From DASYPQ01 sp041488095 (GTDB taxonomy: Bacteria; Planctomycetota; UBA1135; GCA-002686595): a DNA stretch of 64,000 nucleotides. The notes below the pieces were generated by a model. That model worked only from the letters and a program-made list of their open reading frames with translations. It searched no databases and was not told the DNA's origin. Every line of letters starts with the position of its first letter. The first letter of the stretch is position 1. The stretch is taken from the NCBI GenBank assembly GCA_041488095.1, contig JBGPOP010000002.1, positions 62,001-126,000 on the forward strand, given 5' to 3'. The position numbers and the translations under genes were made by a program. This document shows positions 16,127 to 24,865 of the stretch, piece by piece.

Positions 16127-18220
16127 CTACTTCCCGGACCGGATCGCGGCGAGCCGACCGGCGGCCCAGTCGGGCATCGCGCTCCAGTCGGCCGGGCCCG
16201 GATGGATCGCGTCGATCTCGGCGCGCGCTTCCTCCCCGCGCCCGTCGGCGAGGAGCGCGGCGGCGAGCTCCAGCCGGACGCGCGCGGCGCCGCCCTCCTC
16301 GTGCTCGCGCGTCACGCGCAGGCACTGGCGGTAGCTGCGCACGGCGTCGGCGAAGCGTCCGCCGGCCGCGTGCGCCCGCGCCCAGAGGAGGTGCGCGCGT
16401 GCCTCGAAGAGGTCGGCGAGGAGCTTGTCACCGCCGGCGCGCTCCGCCTTGGATCTCGCGAAGCACTGCTCTGCATTCGGATCCGCGCCGGCCAACCACC
16501 GGCGGCCGCCGTCGAAGCAGCCTTCTTGCAGGTCGAGGAGCCTGAGGTTCTGGAGGATGCCCGGGTGGGTCGGGTCGAGCGCGAGCGCGCGCTCGTACTC
16601 CTGCCGCGCGCGCGGCCGATCTCCGGCGCGCACGAACGTGAGTGCGAGCTGCATGCGCGCCTCGACACGAAAAGGCCGCAGCGCGAGCACACGTTCCCAG
16701 GCGGCGCGGACGGCTGCGGGGTCGGCTCCGCGCTGCTCCGCAAGCCGCGCACGCAACGCGAGCGCGAGGACGGAGTCGGGGCAGTCGTCGAGCGCGGCCG
16801 AGAGCCTTTCCTCGACCTCCGCGGCGTCGCGCTCGCCGGGGCGGGCCAGCGCGGAGAGGGAGCGGCTGTGGCGGACCATGGCCAGCGCCCTCGGGGTGAA
16901 CGCCGCGAGCAGCACCAGGGCAGCGACGGGCACGAGCCGGCGCGAAGGCGGCGCAGGCCGCGCGAGCGGGCGGGCGAGAACGGCGCCGAAGGCCGCGTAG
17001 GCGAGCGCTGCTGCCGCCGGCTCGCCCGTCAGCGGAGCGTGGACGAGCGCGTACGCGAGGAACGAGAGGGCCGCCGCGCCGAGCGCGGCGAGGGGATCGT
17101 CGCCGCCGCGCAGCGCGCGCCACGAGCCGCGCGCGACCGCGAGCAGGAACGCGATCCAGGCGAGTCCCGCGATCGCGCCGAGGTCGAGCGCCGGGGCGAG
17201 CCAGTCCTGGTGCGGGTGCTCGACCTCGGTCTCCTCCGGGAGCGCCCGGCCGTGCGTGGAGAGCTCGATCTCGCGCGGATCGCGGTAGGGCGGGAAGCTC
17301 GCCGCGAACTGCCCCGGCCCGACGCCGAGCCAGGGGCTGTCGCGGAGCATCGACAGGCTCCGCGACCAGATCCGGGCGCGGACCTCGAAGCCGCCGGCGC
17401 TGCCCGCAGCCGGACCGTCTGTTCCCGGCGTGCCGCGTCCCGACGCGTGGAAGGGGACGGCCAGGGGCGCGAGCGCGCCGAGCGCTGCGAGGAGCGCCAA
17501 GCCGAGGAACGCACCGCGCAGCACGCGCGACAAGTCGGCGCGCGCGAGAGCGAAGGCGGCGAGTCCGACGGAGAGCGCCAGGCCGCCTGCGATCACCGGG
17601 GCGCGGGCCACGAAAGCCAGGAACAGCAGGAGCGCGAGGCCGCCCAGCATCCTCCACGCACGCGACCCCGACGAGGCGAAGCAGGCTCCGACGACCGCGC
17701 CCGGGAGCGCCGCCTGGGCGACGCTGCCCGTGTTCCCGAGCGCGCCCGCGAGACCGTTCGCCCCGTCGGCGAGCGCGACGGCGAGAAGGAGCAGCGCGAC
17801 GCAGACGATTCCGCGCGCGAAGATCTTCAGGCCCGCGGGGGAGAGGCTCGCGCCTCCGAGGAGCAGGACCAGGGCCGTGGCCCAGTGCAGCACCGCGCGG
17901 CGCGCCTCGAAGGGATCCGCGATGCGGCCGAGCGCGAGCCAACCGGCGGCGAAGAGGAGCGGGATCAGGAAGAGCGCGAGCCCTCTCGCTCCCGGTCCGA
18001 CGCGGCGCAGGACCAGGAGGATGGCGGCGGGGAGGGTCGCGAGCGCGGCCGCGCCTGCTCCGGTTGCCTGCGGCAGGAAGTCGGAGCGCAAGAGCGATCC
18101 CGGACCAGGCCAGGCGAGAAGCAGCGCAGGCAGGAGGAGCGCGAAGGCCTGCACCGGCCCGAGCGCATCCACAGGCGGCGCCGGGGTCCTCTCGCCGACC
18201 TTCTCCGTTTCGCCCGCCAT
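16127..18220 (-). CDS. O-antigen ligase-like membrane protein with TPR tail
   Basis: The 697-residue product has about 11-12 hydrophobic segments (residues about 25-440). The large loop and following helix match the Wzy_C/O-antigen ligase pattern: RARIWSRSLSMLRDSPWLGVGPGQF, then EVEHPHQDWLAPALDLGAI with the conserved His residues. Residues about 480-690 are TPR-like repeats (PRARQEYERALALDPTHPGI). Such proteins polymerise or ligate glycans carried on polyprenyl pyrophosphate at the periplasmic face. ATG 18220 fits the first hydrophilic segment; 25 nt separate it from ftsY upstream, so the gene is probably in the ribH-nusB-ftsY transcript. Substrate unknown; combining Wzy_C with TPRs is common in bacteria with many TPR membrane enzymes. 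Confidence 0.75.
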   Translation of the reverse strand: MAGETEKVGERTPAPPVDALGPVQAFALLLPALLLAWPGPGSLLRSDFLPQATGAGAAALATLPAAILLVLRRVGPGARGLALFLIPLLFAAGWLALGRIADPFEARRAVLHWATALVLLLGGASLSPAGLKIFARGIVCVALLLLAVALADGANGLAGALGNTGSVAQAALPGAVVGACFASSGSRAWRMLGGLALLLFLAFVARAPVIAGGLALSVGLAAFALARADLSRVLRGAFLGLALLAALGALAPLAVPFHASGRGTPGTDGPAAGSAGGFEVRARIWSRSLSMLRDSPWLGVGPGQFAASFPPYRDPREIELSTHGRALPEETEVEHPHQDWLAPALDLGAIAGLAWIAFLLAVARGSWRALRGGDDPLAALGAAALSFLAYALVHAPLTGEPAAAALAYAAFGAVLARPLARPAPPSRRLVPVAALVLLAAFTPRALAMVRHSRSLSALARPGERDAAEVEERLSAALDDCPDSVLALALRARLAEQRGADPAAVRAAWERVLALRPFRVEARMQLALTFVRAGDRPRARQEYERALALDPTHPGILQNLRLLDLQEGCFDGGRRWLAGADPNAEQCFARSKAERAGGDKLLADLFEARAHLLWARAHAAGGRFADAVRSYRQCLRVTREHEEGGAARVRLELAAALLADGRGEEARAEIDAIHPGPADWSAMPDWAAGRLAAIRSGK

Positions 18221-18245
18221 CCCCGGTCGGTGCGCGCTCGCGCCG

Positions 18246-19154
18246 CTAGCCTCCCAGGATCGCGTCGACGAAGGCCCGCGGCTCGAAGGGTTCGAGCAGC
18301 TCGAGGCGCTCGCCCGTGCCGATGTAGCGCACGGGCAGCCCGAGCGCGCTCTGGATCCCGAAGACGGCCCCGCCGCGTGCCGTGCCGTCGAGCTTGGCCA
18401 GGACGAGGCCGGTGACCTCGACCGCGGCGGTGAAGAGCTTGGCCTGCTGGATTGCGTTCTGGCCGTTGGTCGCATCGAGGACGAGCAGGGTCTCGTGCGG
18501 CGCGCCCGGCAGCCGCCGCGCGATGACGCGGCGCACCTTTTGGAGCTCCTCCATCAAGTTCTTCTGGGTGTGGAGCCGCCCGGCGGTGTCGATCAGCACG
18601 GCGTCGAACCCGCGCGCGACCGCCGCGTCCACCGCCTCGAATGCGACCGAGGCGGGGTCCGAGCCGGGCTTTGCGCGAACGATCTCGGCGCCGTTGCGCT
18701 GCGCCCATACCTCGAGCTGGTCGGCCGCGGCGGCGCGGAAGGTGTCGCCCGCGCCGAGGAGCACGCGCTTGCCCTGCCCCTGGATGCGGTGCGCGAGCTT
18801 CGCGATCGTGGTGGTCTTGCCCGAGCCGTTGACGCCGACGACGAGGACCACGGTCGGCTTGTTCGAGAGGTCGATCTCGCGCGGCGCCTCGGGGATGCGG
18901 GCGAGCAGCAGGCTTCGCAGTGCGGTGCGCAGGTCCTCCTCTCCCCGGATCTCGCCGCGCCGGTGCCGGCGGGAGAGCTCGGCGACGACCTCGCCCGCGG
19001 CCGGGCCGAGGTCGGCCGAGTAGAGCAGGGACTCGAGCTCGGCGAGCAGCGTCTCGTCGATCGGCCGGCCGCCCCGGAAGAGGCCCGCGATCCGGTCGGA
19101 GAGCGCCGAGCGCGTGCGCTCGAGGCGCTCGCGGAGGCGGTCGAGCACTCCCAC
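18246..19154 (-). CDS. ftsY: Signal recognition particle receptor FtsY
   Basis: The 302-residue SRP GTPase has the helical N domain (about 1-90), then the G domain. The P-loop is GVNGSGKTTTIAKLA and the insertion box has DTFRAAAADQLEVWA. DTAGR, a TKxD-type LAKLDGTARGG and the closing GERLELLEPFEP complete it. All GTPase motifs are intact. FtsY docks the SRP-ribosome complex at the membrane for co-translational insertion. The acidic A domain of E. coli FtsY is absent, giving a short form typical of many bacteria. It follows nusB by 3 nt on the same strand. Confidence 0.97.
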   Translation of the reverse strand: MGVLDRLRERLERTRSALSDRIAGLFRGGRPIDETLLAELESLLYSADLGPAAGEVVAELSRRHRRGEIRGEEDLRTALRSLLLARIPEAPREIDLSNKPTVVLVVGVNGSGKTTTIAKLAHRIQGQGKRVLLGAGDTFRAAAADQLEVWAQRNGAEIVRAKPGSDPASVAFEAVDAAVARGFDAVLIDTAGRLHTQKNLMEELQKVRRVIARRLPGAPHETLLVLDATNGQNAIQQAKLFTAAVEVTGLVLAKLDGTARGGAVFGIQSALGLPVRYIGTGERLELLEPFEPRAFVDAILGG

Positions 19155-19157
19155 GGG

Positions 19158-19733
19158 CTAGCCTTCGCCGGCAGGATCGGGGGAGGAGGAGCGCGCGCCG
19201 GCTGGCTCCTCGTCCGCCGCCGCCGCCGAGGGTGCTTCCTCCCCGGTGCCGACGGCGCCGATGCCCGTCTCGGCCGGGGGCGGCGCAGGGGCGGCCGTGT
19301 CGGTCGTCGCCGGCGGCCCGGTCGCCGCCGCCGGCTTGCGGTTCATGATCTTGTCGAGGATGCCGTTGATGAACGCGCCCGAGTTCTGCGTCGAGAAGCG
19401 CTTGCCGAGCTCGATCGCCTCGTTGATCGCGACCTTGGGAGGGATGTCGTCGCAGTGGAGCAGCTCGTAGCTGGCGAGGCGCAGCACGTTGCGGTCGACC
19501 ACCGCCATCCTCGAGATGTTCCAGTTCTGGGCGACACCCTGGATCATGCGGTCGATCTCCTCGCGGTGGTCGACGGTACCCTGGACGAGGCGCAGCGCGA
19601 ATCGCGCGGTCTCGGAGTCGCGCTCCTCTCCGCGGACGAAGCTCTTGGCCTCGGAAAGCAGCTCGTCGCCGCGCAGGTCGAGCTGGTAGAGGAACTGCAG
19701 CGCGATCTCCCGCGCCCGGGTGCGCTTCTTCAT
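19158..19733 (-). CDS. nusB: Transcription antitermination factor NusB
   Basis: The 191-residue protein begins MKKRTRAREIALQFLYQLDL, the arginine-rich RNA-binding start of NusB. It continues with the all-helical fold (WNISRMAVVDRNVLRLASYE, PPKVAINEAIELGKRFS, FINGILDKIMNRK). NusB with NusE binds boxA RNA and supports rRNA antitermination. After the normal end (about residue 137) there is a Pro/Ala/Thr-rich tail of about 50 residues that I do not recognise. The start ATG overlaps the ribH stop by 4 nt, so ribH and nusB are translationally coupled, a common bacterial pairing. Confidence 0.95.
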   Translation of the reverse strand: MKKRTRAREIALQFLYQLDLRGDELLSEAKSFVRGEERDSETARFALRLVQGTVDHREEIDRMIQGVAQNWNISRMAVVDRNVLRLASYELLHCDDIPPKVAINEAIELGKRFSTQNSGAFINGILDKIMNRKPAAATGPPATTDTAAPAPPPAETGIGAVGTGEEAPSAAAADEEPAGARSSSPDPAGEG

Positions 19734-20287
19734 CGCCGGGCCTTCTTGCGGCCCCCGCGTGGAACGGCGCGGCCGCCCGTTCGCGTGCTGCGGTGGCCGG
19801 AAGCCAGGTCGAGGGCGGCGAGCATCTCGATCGCGGAGCGGGCGACCTCGCGTCCCTTGTCCTCCTGGCCGCCCATCTCCGGGGGCAGGGCTCGCGCGCG
19901 GGCCTGCTCGAGCGTCTCGCAAGTCAGGATGCCGAGGAGCAGGGGCTTGCCGGTTTCGAGGGTCGCCTGCATGAGGCCCTGCATCGCGCCTTCGGCGACG
20001 TAGATGTCGTGGTCGGTCTCGCCCCGGAGGATGATGCCCAGGCACAGGACCGCGTCGACGTCCGCGCGCCGCGCCAACGCCCGGGCGACAAGCGGCAGCT
20101 CGAAGGAGCCGGGAACCCAGACCGTGCGCATGTCGGATTCCCGTACGCCGCTCGCGGCGAGCTCCCTGCGCGCCGAAGAGAGCATCGGCTCGGTCAGATC
20201 GGTGTGGAAGCACGACACGACCGCGGCGATGCGCGCGCCGGGGCGCTGGAGGCGGGGACGCTCTCGGGTCTTCTTGTCGCGTGCCAT
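19730..20287 (-). CDS. ribH: 6,7-dimethyl-8-ribityllumazine synthase
   Basis: This 185-residue protein makes the penultimate riboflavin intermediate from 5-amino-6-ribitylaminouracil and 3,4-dihydroxy-2-butanone 4-phosphate. Family motifs are present: VVSCFHTDLTEPML (substrate loop), VWVPGSFELPLVARALA, LGIILRGETDHDIYVAEGAM with the catalytic His, and GKPLLLGILTCETLEQA. The enzyme normally assembles as pentamers or a 60-mer. A basic tail of about 35 residues after the core is unusual and of unknown role. It heads the ribH-nusB-ftsY group, is divergent from moeA, and the promoter should lie in 20288-20450. Confidence 0.94.
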   Translation of the reverse strand: MARDKKTRERPRLQRPGARIAAVVSCFHTDLTEPMLSSARRELAASGVRESDMRTVWVPGSFELPLVARALARRADVDAVLCLGIILRGETDHDIYVAEGAMQGLMQATLETGKPLLLGILTCETLEQARARALPPEMGGQEDKGREVARSAIEMLAALDLASGHRSTRTGGRAVPRGGRKKARR

Positions 20288-20457
20288 GGCTCTGGGTGGG
20301 GAGAAGGATCGGCTCGATGGGGGCCGAAAGCGGTTGCGGTTCCGGACCGCAGGGCCGAACAGTGTAGCGCCGGAAGGGGATGGGTCCATGAACGTCCCGT
20401 GCTCTTCTCGCGGGATCGCAGGGGAGTCGGCCGAGGGACGGGCGCGCAGCGGGGTTG

Positions 20458-20463
20458 TAGACT
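20458..20463 (+). promoter_or_regulatory. TAGACT -10-like box, 14 nt before the moeA start
   Basis: This hexamer lies inside the weakly coding extension between ATG 20388 and TTG 20472. If it is a real -10 box, transcription would begin at about the TTG, giving a leaderless or near-leaderless moeA mRNA. No good -35 is seen. Confidence 0.35.
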
Positions 20464-20471
20464 CGCGCGCG

Positions 20472-21683
20472 TTGCGGACGCCCGACGAAGCGATGGCCGA
20501 GATTCTGCGCCGGATCGAGCCTCCGGCGGAAGTGCGCGAGGTGCCTCTCGAGCAGGCCGCGGGCAGGGTGCTCGCGCGCGACGTGGTCTCGGACGTCGAC
20601 ATGCCGCCCTTCGAGAAGAGCGCGATGGACGGGTTCGCGGTGCGCAGCGCCGATTTCCTCGGCAGGACGGGTGCCGTGCGTCTGCGCCGCGCCGGCGAAG
20701 CGCGCGCCGGCGCGCCGTTCCGAGGCACGCTGAGGGGGGGCGAGTGTGCGGAGATCATGACGGGCGCCGAGCTGCCGGCCGGCTGTGACGCCGTCGTGAT
20801 CGTGGAGAAGAGCGCCCCGGCCGACGATCTGGTCGCGCTGGACGACGACCCGCGGCCGGGCCAGCACGTGTGCCACCGCGGCGAGGACCTGCGCGCGGGC
20901 GAGGTCGTGCTGCGCCGGGGAAGGCGGCTCTCGGCGCTCGAGATCTCGGTGCTCGCCGCGGTCGGATGCGAGCCTGCGCCCGTGTTCGCGAAGCCGCGCC
21001 TCTCGCTCTTCGCGACCGGCGACGAGCTCGTGCCGCCGGAGCGCAGGCCGGGCACCGGACAGATCCGGGAGGGCAACACCTTCTACGTGGCCGCGCGCGC
21101 GCGAGCCTCGGGCGCCGAGGTGGCGAGCCTCGGCATCGCGCCCGACGACGAGCGCTCGCTCGAGCGCGCCTTCCGATCGGCTCTCGAATCGTCCGACGCG
21201 GTGGTGACGACGGGAGGCGTGAGCATGGGCCGCTACGACCTCGTCGGTGCGGTGCTCGAGCGCTGCGGCGTCGAGCCCGTCTTCCACAAGGTCGCGATCA
21301 AGCCGGGCAAGCCGCTGTGGTTCGGGATGCGCGGGCGCGTGCCCGTGTTCGGGCTTCCGGGCAACCCGGTGTCGTGCCTGATCGGCTTCGAGATCTTCGT
21401 GCGCCCGGCGCTTTCGAAGATGGAGGGAGCCGAGGAAGCCGAGCGGGCCCCACGCCTGCGACGGGGATGCTGGGCCGGCGGTCCGACCCGCGAGAACCCG
21501 CGCGAGCAGTACCTGCCCGTGCGCGCGGATCCCGGCGCGGACGGCGTCGATCGCCTGGAGCCGATCCGGTGGACGAGCTCGGCCGACATCGTCGGTCTGA
21601 CGCGCGCCGATGCGCTCGCGGTCGTGCCGATCGGCCGCGTCCTCGCCCCGGGTGACCTCGTCCTGTACCGTCCGCTGCGATGA
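20472..21683 (+). CDS. moeA: Molybdopterin molybdenumtransferase MoeA
   Basis: The 403-residue enzyme inserts molybdate into adenylylated molybdopterin in the cytoplasm. Family motifs run in order: AAGRVLARDVV, PPFEKSAMDGFAVRSADF, AEIMTGAELPAGCDAVV, the domain III FATGDELVPP, VVTTGGVSMGRYDL and VFGLPGNPVSCLIGFEIF. Length is normal. TTG 20472 starts at the position where MoeA proteins usually begin. An in-frame ATG at 20388 would add 28 residues with poorer third-position GC and is the alternative. The stop overlaps lnt (ATGA). No other molybdenum-cofactor gene is in the window. Confidence 0.9.
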   Translation: MRTPDEAMAEILRRIEPPAEVREVPLEQAAGRVLARDVVSDVDMPPFEKSAMDGFAVRSADFLGRTGAVRLRRAGEARAGAPFRGTLRGGECAEIMTGAELPAGCDAVVIVEKSAPADDLVALDDDPRPGQHVCHRGEDLRAGEVVLRRGRRLSALEISVLAAVGCEPAPVFAKPRLSLFATGDELVPPERRPGTGQIREGNTFYVAARARASGAEVASLGIAPDDERSLERAFRSALESSDAVVTTGGVSMGRYDLVGAVLERCGVEPVFHKVAIKPGKPLWFGMRGRVPVFGLPGNPVSCLIGFEIFVRPALSKMEGAEEAERAPRLRRGCWAGGPTRENPREQYLPVRADPGADGVDRLEPIRWTSSADIVGLTRADALAVVPIGRVLAPGDLVLYRPLR

Positions 21684-23371
21684 TTGCGCCCTCGTCGCGG
21701 CTGCTCGCGGCTCTGACGACCTGGGCGCTCCTCTTCCTCGCCAGCCCGGGCATCCTCGGTCGGGATGGAGCGGGCGTGCTGGCGCTCTTCGCGCTCGTTC
21801 CCTGGGCCATCTCGTGCAGCCGGCCCGGGCCGAAGGCGTTCCTCGTCGAATGGCTCGCGGCCGGGATCGGCAGCGCCGCCCTGTCCGTCTGGCTGTGGTA
21901 CGTCTGGCCGGGCACGATGCTCATCCTGCTCCTCGTGCCAGGCTTCTACATGGCCTGCGCGGGTGCGCTCCTGCGCCTGCTCGCGCGCCGCTATCCGCTC
22001 GCGATCGCCGCGCCCGTGGCCTGGGTCGGGCTCGAGACGCTGCGCTACCTGGTGGTGCCGCCGCTCGGGTTCGGGTGGCTGCGCCTCGGCACCTGCTTCC
22101 ACGCGACGCCGTGGCTTGCGGGGAGCGCGCGCATCTGGGGGACGGGCGGGCTCTCCTTCGTCGCCGCCGCGTTCGCCGGAGGGGTGGCCGATTTCTTGCG
22201 CCCGCGAGGTCGGCAAAGCCGGCGAGCCGCCTGGGGAAGATGGGCTCAGGTTTTCGGGGGTCTCCCCCTGGGCTCGGCGGTCGCGCTCTCCTTCCTCACC
22301 GCGGCGCCGCCGACCCGGCCGGGTCCGCGCGTGCTCCTGGTCCAGCCCGCCTTCGAGCAGCGCCGCAAGATGGAACCTCCCGACTGGCAAGTCCTCGGGC
22401 GCGAGTCCTGCGACCTGACGGCCAAGGGGCTCGAGCAAGCCGGCGATCCGCCGCCCGATCTCGTCGCCTGGGGGGAGACGATGTTTCCCTATCCGCTGGC
22501 GGAGAAGGGCCTCGCCGAGGCCTTCGATCGGGGCGCGCGTTCGCCCGACTGGGCCCGCGACCGGCTCTCGCGCGAGTGGATCGAGAGCATGGACGCGGTC
22601 GAGGCGACCTGGATCCGCACGAAGATCCTCGGACCGCGCGGGATCCTCCCGGCCGGGACGAGCTTCCTCGCCGGAGCCGAGTACCACGCGCTGCAAGGCA
22701 GGGAGATCCGGCGGCAGAACGCCGTGATCCTGTGGACCCCCGCGGGCGAGCGCGCGGGGCTCTCCGGCAAGGTCCACCTCGTGCCGGGCGCGGAGGAGCT
22801 GTGCGGCGCCGAGCGCCTGGGCTTCGTGCGCGACTTCGTCGAGTCCATCGCGGGGTACGTGCCCGACCTCCTGGCCTTCGATCGGGTCGGCGTCCTGGAT
22901 CTGCGGATCCGCGACGGACGCTCGTTCCGGTTCGCGGCGAGCGTGTGCTTCGACAACGCCTTCGAGGATCCCTACACGAGTCCGCTGCGCGAGGGTGATC
23001 TCGACTTCCACCTCGTGTGCAGCAACGAGGCCTGGTACGAGAGGAGCTTCGAGTACGACCAGATGGTCGCGTTCTCGCGCCTGATCGCGATCGGAACCGG
23101 GCGTTCGGTCGTACGATCGACGAACGGGGGCATCTCGCTCGTCCTCGATCCTGCGGGCCGGGACGTCGCACGCCTGAGGGTCGGCGGGGAGGACCGGATG
23201 GTCACGGGCACGCTGTGCGCCGCCGTTCCCGTTCCCGCCCCGGGCGCGGGGTCCGCTCGAACGGCCTTCGTGCGCTTCGAGAAGGGGTGGCTCGCGCTCT
23301 GGCTCGGGCTGCCCTGCCTGCTCGCTTTTTTCGTCGTGCGGGGGGGTTACACCACGTTCGAGCGCAGTTAG
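21680..23371 (+). CDS. lnt: Apolipoprotein N-acyltransferase
   Basis: The 563-residue inner-membrane enzyme has about six N-terminal membrane segments (residues about 5-215), a nitrilase-like periplasmic domain (about 220-530) and a C-terminal anchor. The triad is visible: Glu in AWGETMFPYPL (about 266), Lys in LSGKVHLVPGAEELCG (about 364) and Cys in ASVCFDNAFEDPY (about 423). Lnt adds the third acyl chain to lipoproteins, which marks a Gram-negative-type envelope and fits the lipobox proteins nearby. The start overlaps the moeA stop. The region between the Glu and Lys is somewhat longer than in E. coli. Confidence 0.92.
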   Translation: MIAPSSRLLAALTTWALLFLASPGILGRDGAGVLALFALVPWAISCSRPGPKAFLVEWLAAGIGSAALSVWLWYVWPGTMLILLLVPGFYMACAGALLRLLARRYPLAIAAPVAWVGLETLRYLVVPPLGFGWLRLGTCFHATPWLAGSARIWGTGGLSFVAAAFAGGVADFLRPRGRQSRRAAWGRWAQVFGGLPLGSAVALSFLTAAPPTRPGPRVLLVQPAFEQRRKMEPPDWQVLGRESCDLTAKGLEQAGDPPPDLVAWGETMFPYPLAEKGLAEAFDRGARSPDWARDRLSREWIESMDAVEATWIRTKILGPRGILPAGTSFLAGAEYHALQGREIRRQNAVILWTPAGERAGLSGKVHLVPGAEELCGAERLGFVRDFVESIAGYVPDLLAFDRVGVLDLRIRDGRSFRFAASVCFDNAFEDPYTSPLREGDLDFHLVCSNEAWYERSFEYDQMVAFSRLIAIGTGRSVVRSTNGGISLVLDPAGRDVARLRVGGEDRMVTGTLCAAVPVPAPGAGSARTAFVRFEKGWLALWLGLPCLLAFFVVRGGYTTFERS

Positions 23372-23540
23372 AGGGCGCGCTTGACCCCTCCGGGGGCCGC
23401 CGGTATCCTCCCGCCCCTCGCTCTGCCGCGCTCAGCCACCCGGAAACCGCCTTCCCCCCGGGCCCCACCAAGCCCCAGCGGGCCGAACCGGGCCCGGCCG
23501 TCGGTCCGACTCCCAGTCCCCCCCTGCCCCCACGAGAAGC

Positions 23541-24398
23541 ATGAGCCCCATCGCAAAGCTGTTCACGTTCCTGAACGTCGTCCTGGCCGGCGTGTTCCTG
23601 GGGTTCGCCGCCAGGGCGCTCAACACGGAGTCCAGCTTCAAGGACCAGTACGACAAGGAGGCCGCGGCGCACAAGCAGACCAAGGAAGCCCTGGGCTCCG
23701 ACAAGTCGAAGCTCGTGGCCGAGAAGCAGGAGATCGAGAAGGCGCGCGACACGCTCCGCGGCGAACGCGAGGCGGCCCAGGCCGAAGTCGAGCGGCTCAA
23801 GGGACAGCTCGCCGACGAGGAGCGCAAGAACAACGAGATGCGCGGGAACGTCGACCAGATCTCCAAGTCGATTGAGAACCTGGTCGCGCAGAACAAGCAG
23901 CTCAACGACTCCAGCGAGAAGGCCAAGCAGGCCCAGCGCGACGCCGAGAAGGCCAAGGACGAGGCCGTCGCGGCTCAGGGCGAAGCCGAGAAGAAGGCCG
24001 GCGACCTCGACGGCAAGCTGCACACCGCCGAGAACACGATCGCCGACCTGGAGAAGAGCTCGACGAGCCTCAAGAAGCAGGTCGACAGCCTCAACACGCA
24101 GCTCGCATCGCTCGCCGACGCGACCGGGGCCAAGCTCTCGGACTTCACCGCGATGCCCATGATCGAGGGGCGCGTCCTCGACGTCGCCATGAACGTCGAG
24201 CCCGGCCTGGTCGCGGTCAACAAGGGCGAAGCCGACGGGGTCAAGCGCGGCTACACCTTCGAGTTCTACGACGGCAAGACCTACAAGGGCCAGGGCCGGG
24301 TCGAGTACGTCCACCCGAACGTGTGCTCGGTCCTGATCGTGCGCGCCGTGTCCGGCCAGAGGATCCGCCAGGGCGACGCGGCGTCGACCCGCCTGTAG
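23541..24398 (+). CDS. Membrane-anchored coiled-coil protein
   Basis: The 285-residue product begins with one hydrophobic helix (LFTFLNVVLAGVFLGFAARA) and then an uninterrupted Lys/Glu/Ala-rich coiled coil (residues about 30-190). A compact C-terminal beta domain follows (about 195-285, GRVLDVAMNVEPGLVAVNKG, ADGVKRGYTFEFYDG, GRVEYVHPNVCSVLIVRA). The C-terminal part resembles OB-like domains of FlgT or MreC-type proteins by pattern only. It sits just before a small membrane protein and the mreB region, so a role in envelope organisation is possible. A TATCCT hexamer occurs at 23404-23409. I do not recognise a named family. Confidence 0.65.
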   Translation: MSPIAKLFTFLNVVLAGVFLGFAARALNTESSFKDQYDKEAAAHKQTKEALGSDKSKLVAEKQEIEKARDTLRGEREAAQAEVERLKGQLADEERKNNEMRGNVDQISKSIENLVAQNKQLNDSSEKAKQAQRDAEKAKDEAVAAQGEAEKKAGDLDGKLHTAENTIADLEKSSTSLKKQVDSLNTQLASLADATGAKLSDFTAMPMIEGRVLDVAMNVEPGLVAVNKGEADGVKRGYTFEFYDGKTYKGQGRVEYVHPNVCSVLIVRAVSGQRIRQGDAASTRL

Positions 24399-24432
24399 GC
24401 CCACAGCCCACCCCGAGCGCAGGAGGACACCC

Positions 24433-24651
24433 ATGGCACGTCGAACCGCAACCAGTTACCGCGCCGGCAAGGCGGCTCAGGCCGCCGGGGCGGAGGATCA
24501 GGCCGGCTCGGAGGCCGCACCGGCCAAGGAGGACAAGGGCCCCTCCTTCGTCGATGTGCTCGTCATCACCACCACGGTGCTGCTCGTCGCGGCGATCCTG
24601 ATGACCGACTACTACCTCGGGAAGCACTACGCCGCCGGCGTGTTCTTCTGA
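24433..24651 (+). CDS. Small single-pass membrane protein
   Basis: A 72-residue protein with a basic/Ala-rich N-terminus, an acidic linker and one hydrophobic helix near the C-terminus (VDVLVITTTVLLVAAILMTD). It is preceded by CAGGAGG, a strong ribosome-binding site 7 nt from the ATG, and lies 34 nt after the coiled-coil gene. A strong terminator follows directly. Function unknown; probably a partner of the upstream membrane-anchored protein. Confidence 0.65.
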   Translation: MARRTATSYRAGKAAQAAGAEDQAGSEAAPAKEDKGPSFVDVLVITTTVLLVAAILMTDYYLGKHYAAGVFF

Positions 24652-24684
24652 GCCACACCTTCTAGACGCCCGAGCACCATCCAA

Positions 24685-24727
24685 GGCGGGCCGCGCGCGG
24701 GACTCCGGGCGCGGCCCGCCGGGTTTT
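24685..24727 (+). terminator. Rho-independent terminator
   Basis: An 11-bp perfect GC stem, GGCGGGCCGCG (24685-24695) with CGCGGCCCGCC (24710-24720), is followed by GGGTTTTCC. It closes the moeA-to-small-membrane-protein group before mreB. Confidence 0.8.
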
Positions 24728-24776
24728 CCTCGGGCTCTCCAGCCCTCTCGATCCTCCGTTTCCAAAGAATTCGCAG

Positions 24777-24806
24777 TTCTTGCGCCCGCCTCGTGGTGTG
24801 TAGACT
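24777..24806 (+). promoter_or_regulatory. Predicted mreB promoter (TTCTTG - 18 nt - TAGACT)
   Basis: TTCTTG (24777-24782) and TAGACT (24801-24806) lie 59 nt before the mreB ATG and just after the terminator. Prediction from sequence only. Confidence 0.45.
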
Positions 24807-24865
24807 GCCGCTCGCCCTCGGAACGTGAGCGGCCTTGCGAAGGGGAGAGGTCGGGTAGAGCCAGG

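Noticed and set aside
20388..20471. MoeA start at ATG 20388
   Set aside because: The extra 28 residues do not match the family, have weaker third-position GC and contain a TAGACT -10-like box. Kept only as an alternative.
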